Assembly: GCA_021847995.1 (NCBI GenBank)
Contig: JAJZNE010000001.1
Location: 1 to 64,000 of the forward strand
From: Pseudomonadota bacterium
GTDB lineage: Bacteria > Pseudomonadota > Alphaproteobacteria > Acetobacterales > Acetobacteraceae
Reading direction: 5' to 3'
Length of the DNA: 64,000 bases
The notes under the pieces were generated by a model. That model did no database searches. It saw only the letters and a program-made list of their open reading frames with translations, and was not told the DNA's origin. A program made the translations under genes and the position numbers. Below, piece by piece: positions 8,053-16,681 of this stretch; position 1 is the first letter of the stretch, and every line of letters starts with the position of its first letter.

Positions 8053-9219
8053 ATGACGGAAGCCTGCATCGTCGGCTGGTCGCACGCCCCGTTCGGCAAG
8101 CTGCCCGACCCGGATGCGGAGGCCCTGATCGGCCGGGTCGCCCGCGCCGCGATCGAGGACGCCGGCATCGCGCCCGCCGAAATCGGCGCGATCTTCGTCG
8201 GGCACTTTAACGGCGGCTTCAGCAAGCAGGATTTCCCGTCCTCGCTCGTGCTGCAAAGCCTGCCCGAACTGCGCTTCACGCCTTCGACGCGGGTCGAGAA
8301 TGCCTGCGCCACCGGCTCGGCGGCGGTGCATGGGGCGCGCGAATGGCTGGCGGCGGGACGGGGCCGGTTCGCGCTCGTGGTCGGGGCCGAGAAGATGACG
8401 GCGACTCCCAACGCCCAGATCGGCGACATCCTGCTCTCCGCCAGCTACCGGCGCGAGGAGGGGGAGATCCCGGCCGGGTTCGCCGGCGTGTTCGGCCGCA
8501 TCGCCGATCTCTATTTCCAGCGCCACGGCGACCAGTCCGACGCGCTGGCGATGATCGCGGCCAAGAACCACCGCAACGGCGTCGCCAACCCCTTCGCCCA
8601 GATGCGCAAGGATCTCGGCTTCGCCTTCTGCCGCGCCGAGAGCGAAAGGAATCCGTTCGTTGCTGCCCCGCTCAAGCGCACCGACTGCTCGCTGGTGAGC
8701 GACGGCGCCGCGGCGCTGGTGCTGGCGGACGAAGACACGGCGGCGACGCTGGGCAAGGCGGTGCGGTTCCGTGCGGCGGTGCAGGTCAACGATTTCCTGC
8801 CGCTGTCACGGCGCGACCCGATCGCCTTCGAGGGCGCGGCGGAAGCCTGGCGCCGCGCGCTGGCGGCGGCAGGGCTTGCGCTCGCCGACCTTTCCTTCGT
8901 CGAGACGCATGACTGCTTCACGATCGCCGAACTGATCGAGTATGAGGCGATGGGCCTGACGCCACCCGGCCAGGGCGCGCGCGCGGCGCTGGAGGGCTGG
9001 ACGGCGAAGGATGGCAAGCTGCCGGTCAATCCCTCCGGCGGGCTGAAGGCCAAGGGCCACCCGATCGGGGCGACGGGGGTCTCCATGCACGTGCTGGCGG
9101 CGATGCAACTGACCGGTCAGGCCGGCGAGATGCAGTTGCCGACCGCCGATATCGCCGGCGTGTTCAACATGGGCGGCGCGGCGGTCGCCAATTACGTGTC
9201 CATCCTGGAGCCGCTGTAG
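8053..9219 (+). CDS. Acetyl-CoA acetyltransferase / SCP2-type thiolase
   Basis: Thiolase of 388 residues. The nucleophile cysteine lies in VENACATGSAAV (about residue 85); the C-terminal catalytic histidine regions are HDCFTIAELIEYE and NPSGGLKAKGHPIGATG. It condenses or thiolyses acyl-CoA, probably in fatty-acid or branched-chain catabolism. The start at 8053 has GAGGAGG about ten bases upstream; a much longer open frame upstream was rejected as noncoding. It stands alone, with the minus-strand methyltransferase behind it and a convergent carbonic anhydrase ahead. Confidence 0.9.
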   Translation: MTEACIVGWSHAPFGKLPDPDAEALIGRVARAAIEDAGIAPAEIGAIFVGHFNGGFSKQDFPSSLVLQSLPELRFTPSTRVENACATGSAAVHGAREWLAAGRGRFALVVGAEKMTATPNAQIGDILLSASYRREEGEIPAGFAGVFGRIADLYFQRHGDQSDALAMIAAKNHRNGVANPFAQMRKDLGFAFCRAESERNPFVAAPLKRTDCSLVSDGAAALVLADEDTAATLGKAVRFRAAVQVNDFLPLSRRDPIAFEGAAEAWRRALAAAGLALADLSFVETHDCFTIAELIEYEAMGLTPPGQGARAALEGWTAKDGKLPVNPSGGLKAKGHPIGATGVSMHVLAAMQLTGQAGEMQLPTADIAGVFNMGGAAVANYVSILEPL

Positions 9220-9284
9220 CGCCGGGGCAGCCCGCGCCGGCCGCCGCCACCGCGGTGGCGATCGTTCCCGCAAGCCGGCGCCGA

Positions 9285-9312
9285 CCCCTCCTTCCGGCGC
9301 CGGAGGGAGGGG
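9285..9312. terminator. Near-perfect palindrome between convergent genes
   Basis: Positions 9285-9298 and 9299-9312 form an inverted repeat of 14 bases per arm with one mismatch, centred on the ccggcgccgg core. It lies between the 3' ends of the thiolase (+) and carbonic anhydrase (-) genes. There is no T-run on either side, so it could act as a Rho-assisted bidirectional terminator or be a repetitive extragenic palindrome. A related palindrome with a ttccgg core is found at 35015-35040. Confidence 0.5.
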
Positions 9313-9348
9313 CGGGCGTCCTGTGCCCGGCGCGCTATCGGCCCGGTT

Positions 9349-9954
9349 TCAAATTTCCGCGAAGCCGCCGTCAGGTTGCAGCAGGCTCAATGCCCCGGTG
9401 CGGATGTCGAACTTCGCCCCGTAGAGTGTCAGCTTTGACTCGGCCACACGTGCGGCGATCCAGGGAAAGGTGAGAAGGTTGCCGAGCGACAGCTTCACCA
9501 CTTCCTGCTCGCCCATCGCCTGCGGGTCGGCGGGGGCGCATTCCAGCACCCGGTGCCGCGCCGCGTCGGCGATATGCACCCAGGGGCCGAGGAAATCGGG
9601 CGTCGCGTCCGGCACCCCGCGCAGCAGCGCGCCGACACCGCCGCACAGGGCATGGCCGAGCACGATCAGCACCGGCACCTGAAGCACCTGGACGGCGTAT
9701 TCCAGCGCGGCGCTGGTGCCGTGATACTTTCCGTCCGGCGCGAACGGCGGCACGATGGCGGCGACGTTGCGCACGACAAACAGTTCGCCCGGCTCGGTAT
9801 CGAAGATCATCGCCGGATCGGCGCGGCTGTCGGCGCAGGCGATCACCATTGCGCGCGGCGACTGTCCCTCCCGCGCCAGCCTTTCGAACAGGGCGCGCCT
9901 TTCCGGCAGATCCTCGGTGCGGAAGCGCCGGTAGTTCCTGAGCAGCTTGTCCAT
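9349..9954 (-). CDS. Beta-class carbonic anhydrase
   Basis: Zinc enzyme of 201 residues that interconverts CO2 and bicarbonate in the cytoplasm. The zinc ligands and dyad are visible: CADSRAD (Cys and Asp-Arg dyad, about residue 40) and GHALCGGV (His and Cys, about residues 100-105). VRNVAAIVPPF between them is also family-typical. The length fits bacterial beta carbonic anhydrases. It ends a minus-strand run with osmC four bases upstream, truA and an esterase. Confidence 0.95.
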   Translation of the reverse strand: MDKLLRNYRRFRTEDLPERRALFERLAREGQSPRAMVIACADSRADPAMIFDTEPGELFVVRNVAAIVPPFAPDGKYHGTSAALEYAVQVLQVPVLIVLGHALCGGVGALLRGVPDATPDFLGPWVHIADAARHRVLECAPADPQAMGEQEVVKLSLGNLLTFPWIAARVAESKLTLYGAKFDIRTGALSLLQPDGGFAEI

Positions 9955-9958
9955 GGCG

Positions 9959-10477
9959 CTACGCCGCCACGGTGCCGGCGAGCCGCACCGAGAGCTGCGG
10001 CGGCGTGCGCAGGGTCTGGAAGATGACGCAGTATTTCTCGGTACTGGCGATCAGCCGTTCCAGCTTCGCCGGATCGGCCGGCGTGTCCAGTTCGAAGCTG
10101 AGCGTGATGTCGGTCAGGCCGACCGGCGCGGTCCGGTCGATCGCGAGCGTGCCGCGGGCGTCCCAGTGGGCTTCGGCAACGATACGTCCGCCCCGCAGAT
10201 CGATCCCCATCGCCGTCGCGACCGCCCGCAGCGTCACCCCCGCGCAGGCCACCAGCGCCTGCAACAGCATGTCGCCCGAGCAGGCGAGCGCGCCGCTGCC
10301 GCCGGCCGCCGGATGCAGTCCGGCCACCACGTCGCCGTGCCAGGCGCCGACATGGACCGCGATGTCGTCCGCGTCGATCCGTGCCTCGGCCCGCGCCGGG
10401 ATACGCGCGGTGCCGGGATCGTGGCGATAGCTTTCCTTGAGCGGCGCCTGGGCCGCCCGCAATTCGTCGGCAGTCAT
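9959..10477 (-). CDS. OsmC/Ohr-family thiol peroxidase-like protein
   Basis: OsmC-fold protein of 172 residues. Both redox cysteines are present: one in LVACAGVTLRAV on the central helix and one in EKYCVIFQTL near the C-terminus. OsmC/Ohr enzymes reduce organic hydroperoxides; the separate YhfA-like branch is less well defined, and the branch here is not certain. The start ATG at 10477 overlaps the truA stop, indicating coupling. It lies four bases upstream of the carbonic anhydrase gene. Confidence 0.85.
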   Translation of the reverse strand: MTADELRAAQAPLKESYRHDPGTARIPARAEARIDADDIAVHVGAWHGDVVAGLHPAAGGSGALACSGDMLLQALVACAGVTLRAVATAMGIDLRGGRIVAEAHWDARGTLAIDRTAPVGLTDITLSFELDTPADPAKLERLIASTEKYCVIFQTLRTPPQLSVRLAGTVAA

Positions 10478-11265
10478 TCACTCTGCTCCTTCTCGGCGTC
10501 GGCGAACGGGTCCGCGGCATAGCCCACCGCAGTCAGGCACAGTCCCTCGGCCGGTGCGGTGGGGCCGGCGGCGCGGCGGTCGCGTCCGTCGAGAACCTCG
10601 GCGACCCTGGCCACCGGCCAGCGCCCTTCGCCCACCAGTTTCAGGGTGCCGACCATGTTGCGAACCTGATGATGCAGGAAGCTGCGAGCCTCGGCAACGA
10701 TCTCGATCCGCTCATCCGCCCGCGCAACGTCCAGCCGGTCGAGCGTGCGCAGCGGGTTGGCCGCCTGGCAGGCGGCGGCGCGGAAGGCGCTGAAATCATG
10801 CCGGCCGAGCAGCAGCCGTGCCGCTGCCTGCATCACCGTCACATCGAGCGGCGCGGCGACATGCCAGGCGCGGCCAGACAGCAGCGCCGGCCGCGTGCGG
10901 CGGTTGAGGATGAGGTAGCGATAGGTCCGCCGGATCGCGGCGAAGCGCGGATGCCAGCCCACCGGCGCCGGTGCCGCGCGCAGCACCACGACGGCATGCG
11001 GCCTGAGGTGGTAATTGAGCGCCGCCGCCAGCCGCGCCACCGGAAAGATCACCGGCAGCTCGATCATCGCCACCTGTCCGGCGGCATGCACGCCGGCATC
11101 GGTGCGGCCGGCAACGGCGCTCGCGACCGGTGCGCCGCCGGCGAGCCGCGCCGCCGCCGCCTCCAGCACATCCTGGACCGCAACGCCCTGCGCCGCGCGC
11201 TGGCTCTGCCAGCCGATGAAGCCGGTGCCGTCGTATTCGATCAGCAGGGCGGCGCGCGTGCTCAC
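10474..11265 (-). CDS. truA: tRNA pseudouridine(38-40) synthase TruA
   Basis: Isomerises uridines 38-40 of the tRNA anticodon arm to pseudouridine. The catalytic aspartate is in AGRTDAGVHA (about residue 55), and the C-terminal FLHHQVRNMVGTL is the second family signature. The start was set at a GTG (11265) because the family N-terminus LLIEYDGTGFIGWQ begins right after it and the GTG overlaps the stop of the upstream esterase as GTGA. The longer ORF extending to 11607 is shadow sequence. Predicted length is 263 residues. Confidence 0.93.
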   Translation of the reverse strand: MSTRAALLIEYDGTGFIGWQSQRAAQGVAVQDVLEAAAARLAGGAPVASAVAGRTDAGVHAAGQVAMIELPVIFPVARLAAALNYHLRPHAVVVLRAAPAPVGWHPRFAAIRRTYRYLILNRRTRPALLSGRAWHVAAPLDVTVMQAAARLLLGRHDFSAFRAAACQAANPLRTLDRLDVARADERIEIVAEARSFLHHQVRNMVGTLKLVGEGRWPVARVAEVLDGRDRRAAGPTAPAEGLCLTAVGYAADPFADAEKEQSE

Positions 11266-12236
11266 CCCTCGCCGAGGCCCCAGAACCGTGCCATCGCCGC
11301 CGCCGCCGCGACGCCGGCGGGCAGCACGAAGGGGTCCGCCGCCATGCCGTCGGCGACCGGGAAGGCATGGCCATATCCGGCGACGCGCCAGTATTCGACG
11401 TGCTCGCCCCAGCAACTGCGGGTCAGATGGGGCGCCGGCCGCGTCACCCGCTCCGGCGCCTCCGGCAGGCCGAGCCGCGCCGTCCACTGGCCGACCAGTG
11501 CCGCCGCGTTGGCGGGAGCGACGATATGATCCGCCTCCCCATGCCAGACCGACAGGCGCGGCCAGGCGCCCCCGGCCGGCGCAGCGCCGGGCAGCAGGGC
11601 GTGCCACGCTTCGCGCGAACGGGGCTGCGGATGGGTCATTTGCAGCAGTGCGTCGTGCGCGTCCGCCGCGGCCCCGACCGGCAGCCCGGCCACCACCCCG
11701 CCGGCCGCGAAGGCGTCGGGGTAGGCGGCGAGCAGGGCCGCCGCCATTGCGCCGCCGGCCGACAGCCCGGCGACGAACACGCGCCGCGGATCGGCGGCGC
11801 AGCGCCGCACCGCGTCGCTCACCATGGCACGGATCGACGCCGCCTCGCCGCCGCCGCGGGCGATATCGGCGGGGCGAAACCAGTTGAAACAGCGCTGGGC
11901 GTTGTTGTCCGCGCTCTGGTCGGGCAGCAGCAGCGCCGCGCCCTGCCGTGCGGCCAGGGCGGCGAAGCCCGAGGCGCGGGCAAACCGCACCGCATCCTGC
12001 CCGCAGCCGTGCAGCAGCACGAACAGCGGCGCGCCCGGCCGCGCCCGCGGCGACGGCACCAGGAGCTTCATGCCGAGCCGGCCGGGATTGGCGCCGAACG
12101 CCGCCACCTCCATGACCGCGCCCGCTGCGGCGCCGGCACCGTCTGCCACGGACGGTGGCGGCGGCGGGGTCGCCGGGTCCGACACCAACAGGCGGCGCGT
12201 CAGGCTGGCGAGCCGGTGGAGGAGGCCATCGTGCAT
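11262..12236 (-). CDS. PHB depolymerase-family esterase
   Basis: Alpha/beta hydrolase of 324 residues of the extracellular short-chain-length PHA depolymerase type (Esterase_phd). The family marker HGCGQD lies near residue 75 and the nucleophile elbow GLSAGGAM near residue 165; SVWHGEADHIV and a late GYGHAFPV probably supply the Asp and His of the triad. No convincing signal peptide is seen in the N-terminus, which is arginine-rich followed by a Pro-rich linker, so intracellular action on PHB or another ester is possible. It is first of four genes in the minus-strand run. Confidence 0.85.
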   Translation of the reverse strand: MHDGLLHRLASLTRRLLVSDPATPPPPPSVADGAGAAAGAVMEVAAFGANPGRLGMKLLVPSPRARPGAPLFVLLHGCGQDAVRFARASGFAALAARQGAALLLPDQSADNNAQRCFNWFRPADIARGGGEAASIRAMVSDAVRRCAADPRRVFVAGLSAGGAMAAALLAAYPDAFAAGGVVAGLPVGAAADAHDALLQMTHPQPRSREAWHALLPGAAPAGGAWPRLSVWHGEADHIVAPANAAALVGQWTARLGLPEAPERVTRPAPHLTRSCWGEHVEYWRVAGYGHAFPVADGMAADPFVLPAGVAAAAAMARFWGLGEG

Positions 12237-12404
12237 GCGGAAGCCCTTATTGCGGGACGCGCCGGCATGGCCGTGCGTTCGCTGCCCGAAGACCTTAGGG
12301 GTCGCCCGGTTCCCCCGCCACCCCGGCGTTCACGTCCGGGTGCCATGCGGTCGTTACGCCGCACTCACGCTTCCGTCGGCGGCAGGAACGTGCCATCACC
12401 GGCC

Positions 12405-13325
12405 ATGCGCATGCCCCGCGCCGCTGCCGCACTCCTGCTCGCCGTCACGCTCGCCATCACGCTCGCCGCCTGCGCCGCCGCACCGCCGGCGCGCCGCGCC
12501 GATCGCTGCACGATGGAACGTGTCGCGGCCCTGCCGCTGCACGATGCCCGCAACTTCATGCTGGCCCCGGTGCGCGTGAACGGCCGTGCCGCGCTGTTCG
12601 TCGTCGATACCGGGGCCGAGGCTTCGACACTGACACCGCAGGCGGCAGCGGCGCTGCATCTGCCGTCCGATCCCGGCCGCAGCAGCGTGCTGCTCGGCAT
12701 CTCCGGGCCGGTCCGCACCCACAGCGTGCGCGTCCACCGCATGGAGATCGGCGATGTGATCCGCACCGATCAAATCCTCGGTCTGGGCGAGATGCCGGCC
12801 TTTCCCGGGCAGCATCTGCCCGTCGTCGGACTGCTCGGCACCGATGTGCTGGCGCAGTACGAGGTCGAACTCGATCTGCCGGACGGACGCATGTCGCTCT
12901 ATGCCCTGCATGACTGCCCCGGATTCACGCCGTGGCCGGACGCCGTCACGGTGCCGTTCGCCCGCACCCGAACCGGGCTTGCCTTCGTCGATGCGGTGGT
13001 CAATGGCAGCACCGTGCGCGCCCTGCTCGACACCGGCGCCCGCACCACGCTGCTGGCGCGGGAGACGGCGGCGAGCCTTGGTGTCAGCGCCGCGGCGCTG
13101 GCCGACGATCCGCCGCGCGTCGGCATCGGCATCGGCATGGGCAATGTCGATTTCCGCCAGCACCGCTTCGCCGAACTCGGCCTGCCCGGCGCGATCGAGC
13201 GCAACATGCCGGCCAATGTCGCCGAGATGCGGCTGCCGGGGGTCGCGATGCTGCTCGGCGCCGATTATCTCGGCCCGCGCCGGATCTGGATTTCCTACGC
13301 CACCGGCCGGCTGTTCCTGCGCTGA
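12405..13325 (+). CDS. Two-lobed retropepsin-like aspartic protease lipoprotein
   Basis: Predicted envelope lipoprotein of 306 residues. A hydrophobic N-terminus ends in the lipobox LAAC (Cys23). The body holds two copies of a retropepsin-like half: VVDTGAEAS (Asp68) with LLGTDVL at about 143-149, and LLDTGARTT (Asp209) with LLGADYL near 282. Each DTGA plus LLGxDxL pair is the catalytic pattern of a dimeric aspartic protease monomer, so one chain could form the whole active site. The start MRMPRAA at 12405 was chosen for the signal sequence; the upstream open frame is noncoding. It is divergent from the esterase. Substrate unknown. Confidence 0.8.
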   Translation: MRMPRAAAALLLAVTLAITLAACAAAPPARRADRCTMERVAALPLHDARNFMLAPVRVNGRAALFVVDTGAEASTLTPQAAAALHLPSDPGRSSVLLGISGPVRTHSVRVHRMEIGDVIRTDQILGLGEMPAFPGQHLPVVGLLGTDVLAQYEVELDLPDGRMSLYALHDCPGFTPWPDAVTVPFARTRTGLAFVDAVVNGSTVRALLDTGARTTLLARETAASLGVSAAALADDPPRVGIGIGMGNVDFRQHRFAELGLPGAIERNMPANVAEMRLPGVAMLLGADYLGPRRIWISYATGRLFLR

Positions 13326-13466
13326 TCGCACCGCCGCCCACCCGCCACCGGCCGCGGCGACGCACGGCAAAGTGTCTATCAGGCCGGCGGCGGGATGATT
13401 TAACACACCGAGACGTTCACGCATGCGACTCGTTGCCTACTCGCAAATTCCACGGGAGATACGCAC

Positions 13467-14246
13467 ATGGCGTCTCGGCACAGAATTCCGGCGGCTGCCG
13501 CCTTGCTGCTGCTTTCCGCGGCCCCGGTGCGGGCGGCGCCGATTGCGACGATCTATGGCGAATCGCACACCGGCGGCATCGGCGATCTGCCCGCCGGCGT
13601 CACCGGCGGACTGACCTGGCTCAACAGCATCGCGCAGCCCGACACGCCGACGCTGTTCTTCGTCAATCCCTCCAACCAGCCGATCACCAACGCCGCGATG
13701 CTGCTCAAGGGGTACGGCAAGGGCACGCTCAACGCAGGGCTGTCGCAGACCGTCACCCTGGGCACGATCCCGGCCGATTCGGTGCGGCAGGTGAGCTGGA
13801 TCGGCCCGTTCGCGCCCCGCAGCCTCTATTCCTTCGACTACGATGACCAGTACAGCAGCAATTCCGGCGCCAATGCCCACGGCGCGCCGGGCAGCGGCAC
13901 GACGGCAGGCGACTGCACGCTCGATGCCGCCAACCCGGGATGGTTCAACTACTGTGCCCCGGTCGGCAACTTCACCGTCACCTTCACCGGGCAATTCGGC
14001 GGACAGCCGGTCTATGCGTTCTTCGCCGAGACCGATCTGGCGGGGAAGTACCTCGGCTGGGAGGGGGTCGATCCCAACGGCTGGTCGGAGAATGCGAAGT
14101 ATGACGCGAATGCCAGCCCCATCGGCGGCGTGCTCGCCAACATCACGCCCGGCACGCCGCCGGTGCCGGAGCCGATGACGCTCACGCTTCTCGCCAGCGG
14201 GATCATCGTCGCGGGCTGGGCACGGCGGCGGCGGCGCGCGGACTGA
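13467..14246 (+). CDS. PEP-CTERM sorting-domain protein
   Basis: Exported protein of 259 residues: a classical signal peptide (AAALLLLSAAPVRAAP), a beta-rich body without a family I recognise, and a C-terminal PEP-CTERM sorting signal with the VPEP motif, a hydrophobic helix (LTLLASGIIVAGWA) and an Arg-rich tail. PEP-CTERM proteins are processed by exosortase (EpsH), usually in exopolysaccharide producers; no exosortase gene is in this window. Several Cys and Asp/Asn-rich loops are visible (DYDDQYSSNSGANAHG). SapC follows 75 bases downstream. Confidence 0.85.
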   Translation: MASRHRIPAAAALLLLSAAPVRAAPIATIYGESHTGGIGDLPAGVTGGLTWLNSIAQPDTPTLFFVNPSNQPITNAAMLLKGYGKGTLNAGLSQTVTLGTIPADSVRQVSWIGPFAPRSLYSFDYDDQYSSNSGANAHGAPGSGTTAGDCTLDAANPGWFNYCAPVGNFTVTFTGQFGGQPVYAFFAETDLAGKYLGWEGVDPNGWSENAKYDANASPIGGVLANITPGTPPVPEPMTLTLLASGIIVAGWARRRRRAD

Positions 14247-14321
14247 ACGAAGCGGCCGGCTCGCCTTTTCGCGGCGGCTGCGGCAGACTGTGTCACGTTG
14301 CCGAACCGAAGGTTTCGCCCG

Positions 14322-15062
14322 ATGTCGCACGTCCAGGCCGCCGCCGCGCTGCCGCTGCTGTTTCGCCGCATCGCCGCCGTGACGGCGGATAAGCATTCCC
14401 ATCTGCGCCTCGACCGCGGCGTCGGTCACGGCTTCGCGGCCGGCGTGCAGTCGGTGCCGCTCGGCCTGACGGAGATCGATGCTGCCGCGCAGCATTTTCC
14501 GGTCCTGTTCGCCGCCGGCCCGAATCCCGCGGCGGTGGCGCTGCTCGGACTGCGGGAGGGGCAGAACCTGTTCGTGCGCGCCGACGGCACCTGGACGCGC
14601 GATGCCTATGTGCCGGCCTATCTGCGCGCATTTCCTTTCATTTTCGTCGAGGACGCGGCAAGCCGGACGCAGGTGATCTGCATGGAACCGGACGCGCCCC
14701 AGCTCGCCGGCAGCAGCGGTGCGCCACTGTTCGAGGATGGCCGCCCGTCCGCCGCGCTGGCCGAGGCGACGGCATTCGCCAGGGCACTGCGCGAATCGCT
14801 GATCGCCGCCGGCAGCTTCGCCCGCGCGCTCGATGCCGCCGGCCTGCTGGAGGAGGAGGAGGCGACGATCAATTTCACCACCGGCGGCTCCGCCCGCATC
14901 CGCGGATTCAAGATCGTCAAGGCCGAACGGCTCGGCGAACTCGATGACGCCACCTATCTCGACTGGCGGCGCATGGGCTGGATCGCCGCGATCTATGCGC
15001 ATCTCTACTCGATCGGGCGGTGGGGACGGCTGATCGAGCTGGCGGCGCAGCGCGGCGGCTGA
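14322..15062 (+). CDS. SapC family protein
   Basis: SapC-like (surface-layer-associated) protein of 246 residues. The family pattern begins right after the start with FRRIAAVTADKHSHLRL and continues with FPVLFAAG and a YLRAFPFIF segment near residue 105. The molecular function of SapC is not established; the founder was found with the Campylobacter S-layer operon. There is no signal peptide. The start MSHVQAA at 14322 was preferred to an ATG eight codons upstream because the homologous region starts there. It is between a PEP-CTERM gene and a subtilase on the same strand. Confidence 0.8.
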   Translation: MSHVQAAAALPLLFRRIAAVTADKHSHLRLDRGVGHGFAAGVQSVPLGLTEIDAAAQHFPVLFAAGPNPAAVALLGLREGQNLFVRADGTWTRDAYVPAYLRAFPFIFVEDAASRTQVICMEPDAPQLAGSSGAPLFEDGRPSAALAEATAFARALRESLIAAGSFARALDAAGLLEEEEATINFTTGGSARIRGFKIVKAERLGELDDATYLDWRRMGWIAAIYAHLYSIGRWGRLIELAAQRGG

Positions 15063-15101
15063 GGCGACGGGCAACCGTTTGCCAATCTTTCTCCGCGAGG
15101 C

Positions 15102-16676
15102 TTGCGCCGGCGCGGATGCGTGCCCGGCGGCAAAATCGCCCCAAGGTGCGGCACGGTCCCCGCGGCGGACCTTTCCCCCTTGCCAGACAATGCGCTGTCC
15201 ATCGCGGCGATGGCCGCACCCGATGTGGTGTCGCTGCTGCCCGATCTCCTGGCGCTCGCCGCGCCGGGATTCCTTTCCCCCAATCCGTTGCAGGCCGACT
15301 TTGCCCTCGGCGGCTACTTCTTTGCCGGCCTGACCAGCGGGCAGGCGGCCGGGCCGTCCGCTGCCGCGGGGCCGACCGACGACCATGCCGATCAGGCGGT
15401 GTACGGCGATGTCGCGCGCGCGGCCTATGGCGTCACCGGCGCCGGCATCAGGGTCGGCATCCTGTCCGACAGCTTCAACCTGCTCGGCGGCGCGGCGGCG
15501 GAGGAAGCCTCCGGCGATCTGCCGCCGAACGTCACGGTGCTTGAGGAAGGGCCGGCCGGCAGCCACGATGAGGGCCGCGCCATGGCGGAACTGATCCACC
15601 GCATCGCCCCAGGCGCACAGATCCTGTTCCACACCGCAACCGCCGGCCAGGCCGATTTCGCCGCCGGCATCAAGGCCCTCGTCGCCGCCGGCTGCAACGT
15701 CATCGTCGATGACGTGGCCTATCTGAACGAGCCGTTCTTTCAGGACAGCGGCACCGTGCAGCAGGCGGTGGCGCAGGCGGTCGCCGCCGGTGTCAGCTAC
15801 TTCACCGCCGCCGGCAACCAGGGCGGCAATTTCGTGCAGCAGACGATGGCCTTGCTGCGCCTCGTCCTGCCCGGCCTGCCGCCGGGCGCGGCGGTGCAGG
15901 ATTTCGGCCCGGCCGCGGCGCCGCAACCCTGGCTCGACGTAACCATCCCGAGCGGCGGGGAGGGGATCTTCGACCTGCAATGGAACGAGCCCTTCGGCGC
16001 CAGTGCCGACAGTCTCGGCATGGCGCTGTACGGCGCCGACGGCACGCTGCTCGCCAGCGCCACGGGCGATCAGACGGGCAGCCACCCCGATCAGATCCTG
16101 CGCTACGTCAACAGCGGCAGCGCCACCGGCTTCCGCCTCGTGGTCTATGCCAATGGCGGCGCCGCGCCGCCCGGCCTGTTCAAGATCATCGCCTACGGCA
16201 ACGCCGGCATCGCCGATGCGCTCGCCGGCATCGGGTCGGGCAGCGTGATCGGGCATGCGCTGGTGCCGGGGGCGAACACCGTCGGCGCGATGGCGTGGTC
16301 GGCCGCACCCCGCTTTGGCGGGACGAACACGCCGGAGAGCTTCTCCTCGGTTGGGCAGGGCACGCTGCTGCTGGCGCCGAACGGCACCCCGCTCACAGAG
16401 CCGCAATCCGCGAGCAAGGTGGATTTTCTCGCCCCCGATGGCAGCCTGACCGGCGTGCTGGCGCCCTTTTTCGGCACCTCGGCGGCGGCGGCGAACGCGG
16501 CCGGGGTGGCGGCGCTGGTGCTCCAGGCCGACCCGTCGCTGACGCCGGCGCAGATGACGCAGGTGCTGGAGCAGACGGCAACGCCGGCGCTGGGCGCCGC
16601 CGCCGCGGTCGGTGCCGGGCTGCTGGACGCGAGCGCCGCCGTGGCGCAGGCCCTGGCGCTGCACGCGGCGGCGTAG
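15102..16676 (+). CDS. S8 subtilisin-like serine protease
   Basis: Subtilase with the full catalytic set: Asp in VGILSDSFN (about residue 124), His in AGSHDEGRAM, the oxyanion Asn in TAAGNQG, and Ser in FFGTSAAAANAAGVAAL near the C-terminus. The segment between His and Ser (residues 230-400) resembles an inserted beta domain. Maximum length is 524 residues. The start is uncertain: the first in-frame ATG (15102) has no clear Shine-Dalgarno, and a TTG at 15180 or ATG at 15210 would also give a complete catalytic domain. No typical signal peptide is visible. It follows SapC and ends five bases before the convergent sensor kinase. Confidence 0.8.
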   Translation: MRRRGCVPGGKIAPRCGTVPAADLSPLPDNALSIAAMAAPDVVSLLPDLLALAAPGFLSPNPLQADFALGGYFFAGLTSGQAAGPSAAAGPTDDHADQAVYGDVARAAYGVTGAGIRVGILSDSFNLLGGAAAEEASGDLPPNVTVLEEGPAGSHDEGRAMAELIHRIAPGAQILFHTATAGQADFAAGIKALVAAGCNVIVDDVAYLNEPFFQDSGTVQQAVAQAVAAGVSYFTAAGNQGGNFVQQTMALLRLVLPGLPPGAAVQDFGPAAAPQPWLDVTIPSGGEGIFDLQWNEPFGASADSLGMALYGADGTLLASATGDQTGSHPDQILRYVNSGSATGFRLVVYANGGAAPPGLFKIIAYGNAGIADALAGIGSGSVIGHALVPGANTVGAMAWSAAPRFGGTNTPESFSSVGQGTLLLAPNGTPLTEPQSASKVDFLAPDGSLTGVLAPFFGTSAAAANAAGVAALVLQADPSLTPAQMTQVLEQTATPALGAAAAVGAGLLDASAAVAQALALHAAA

Positions 16677-16681
16677 GCCGG

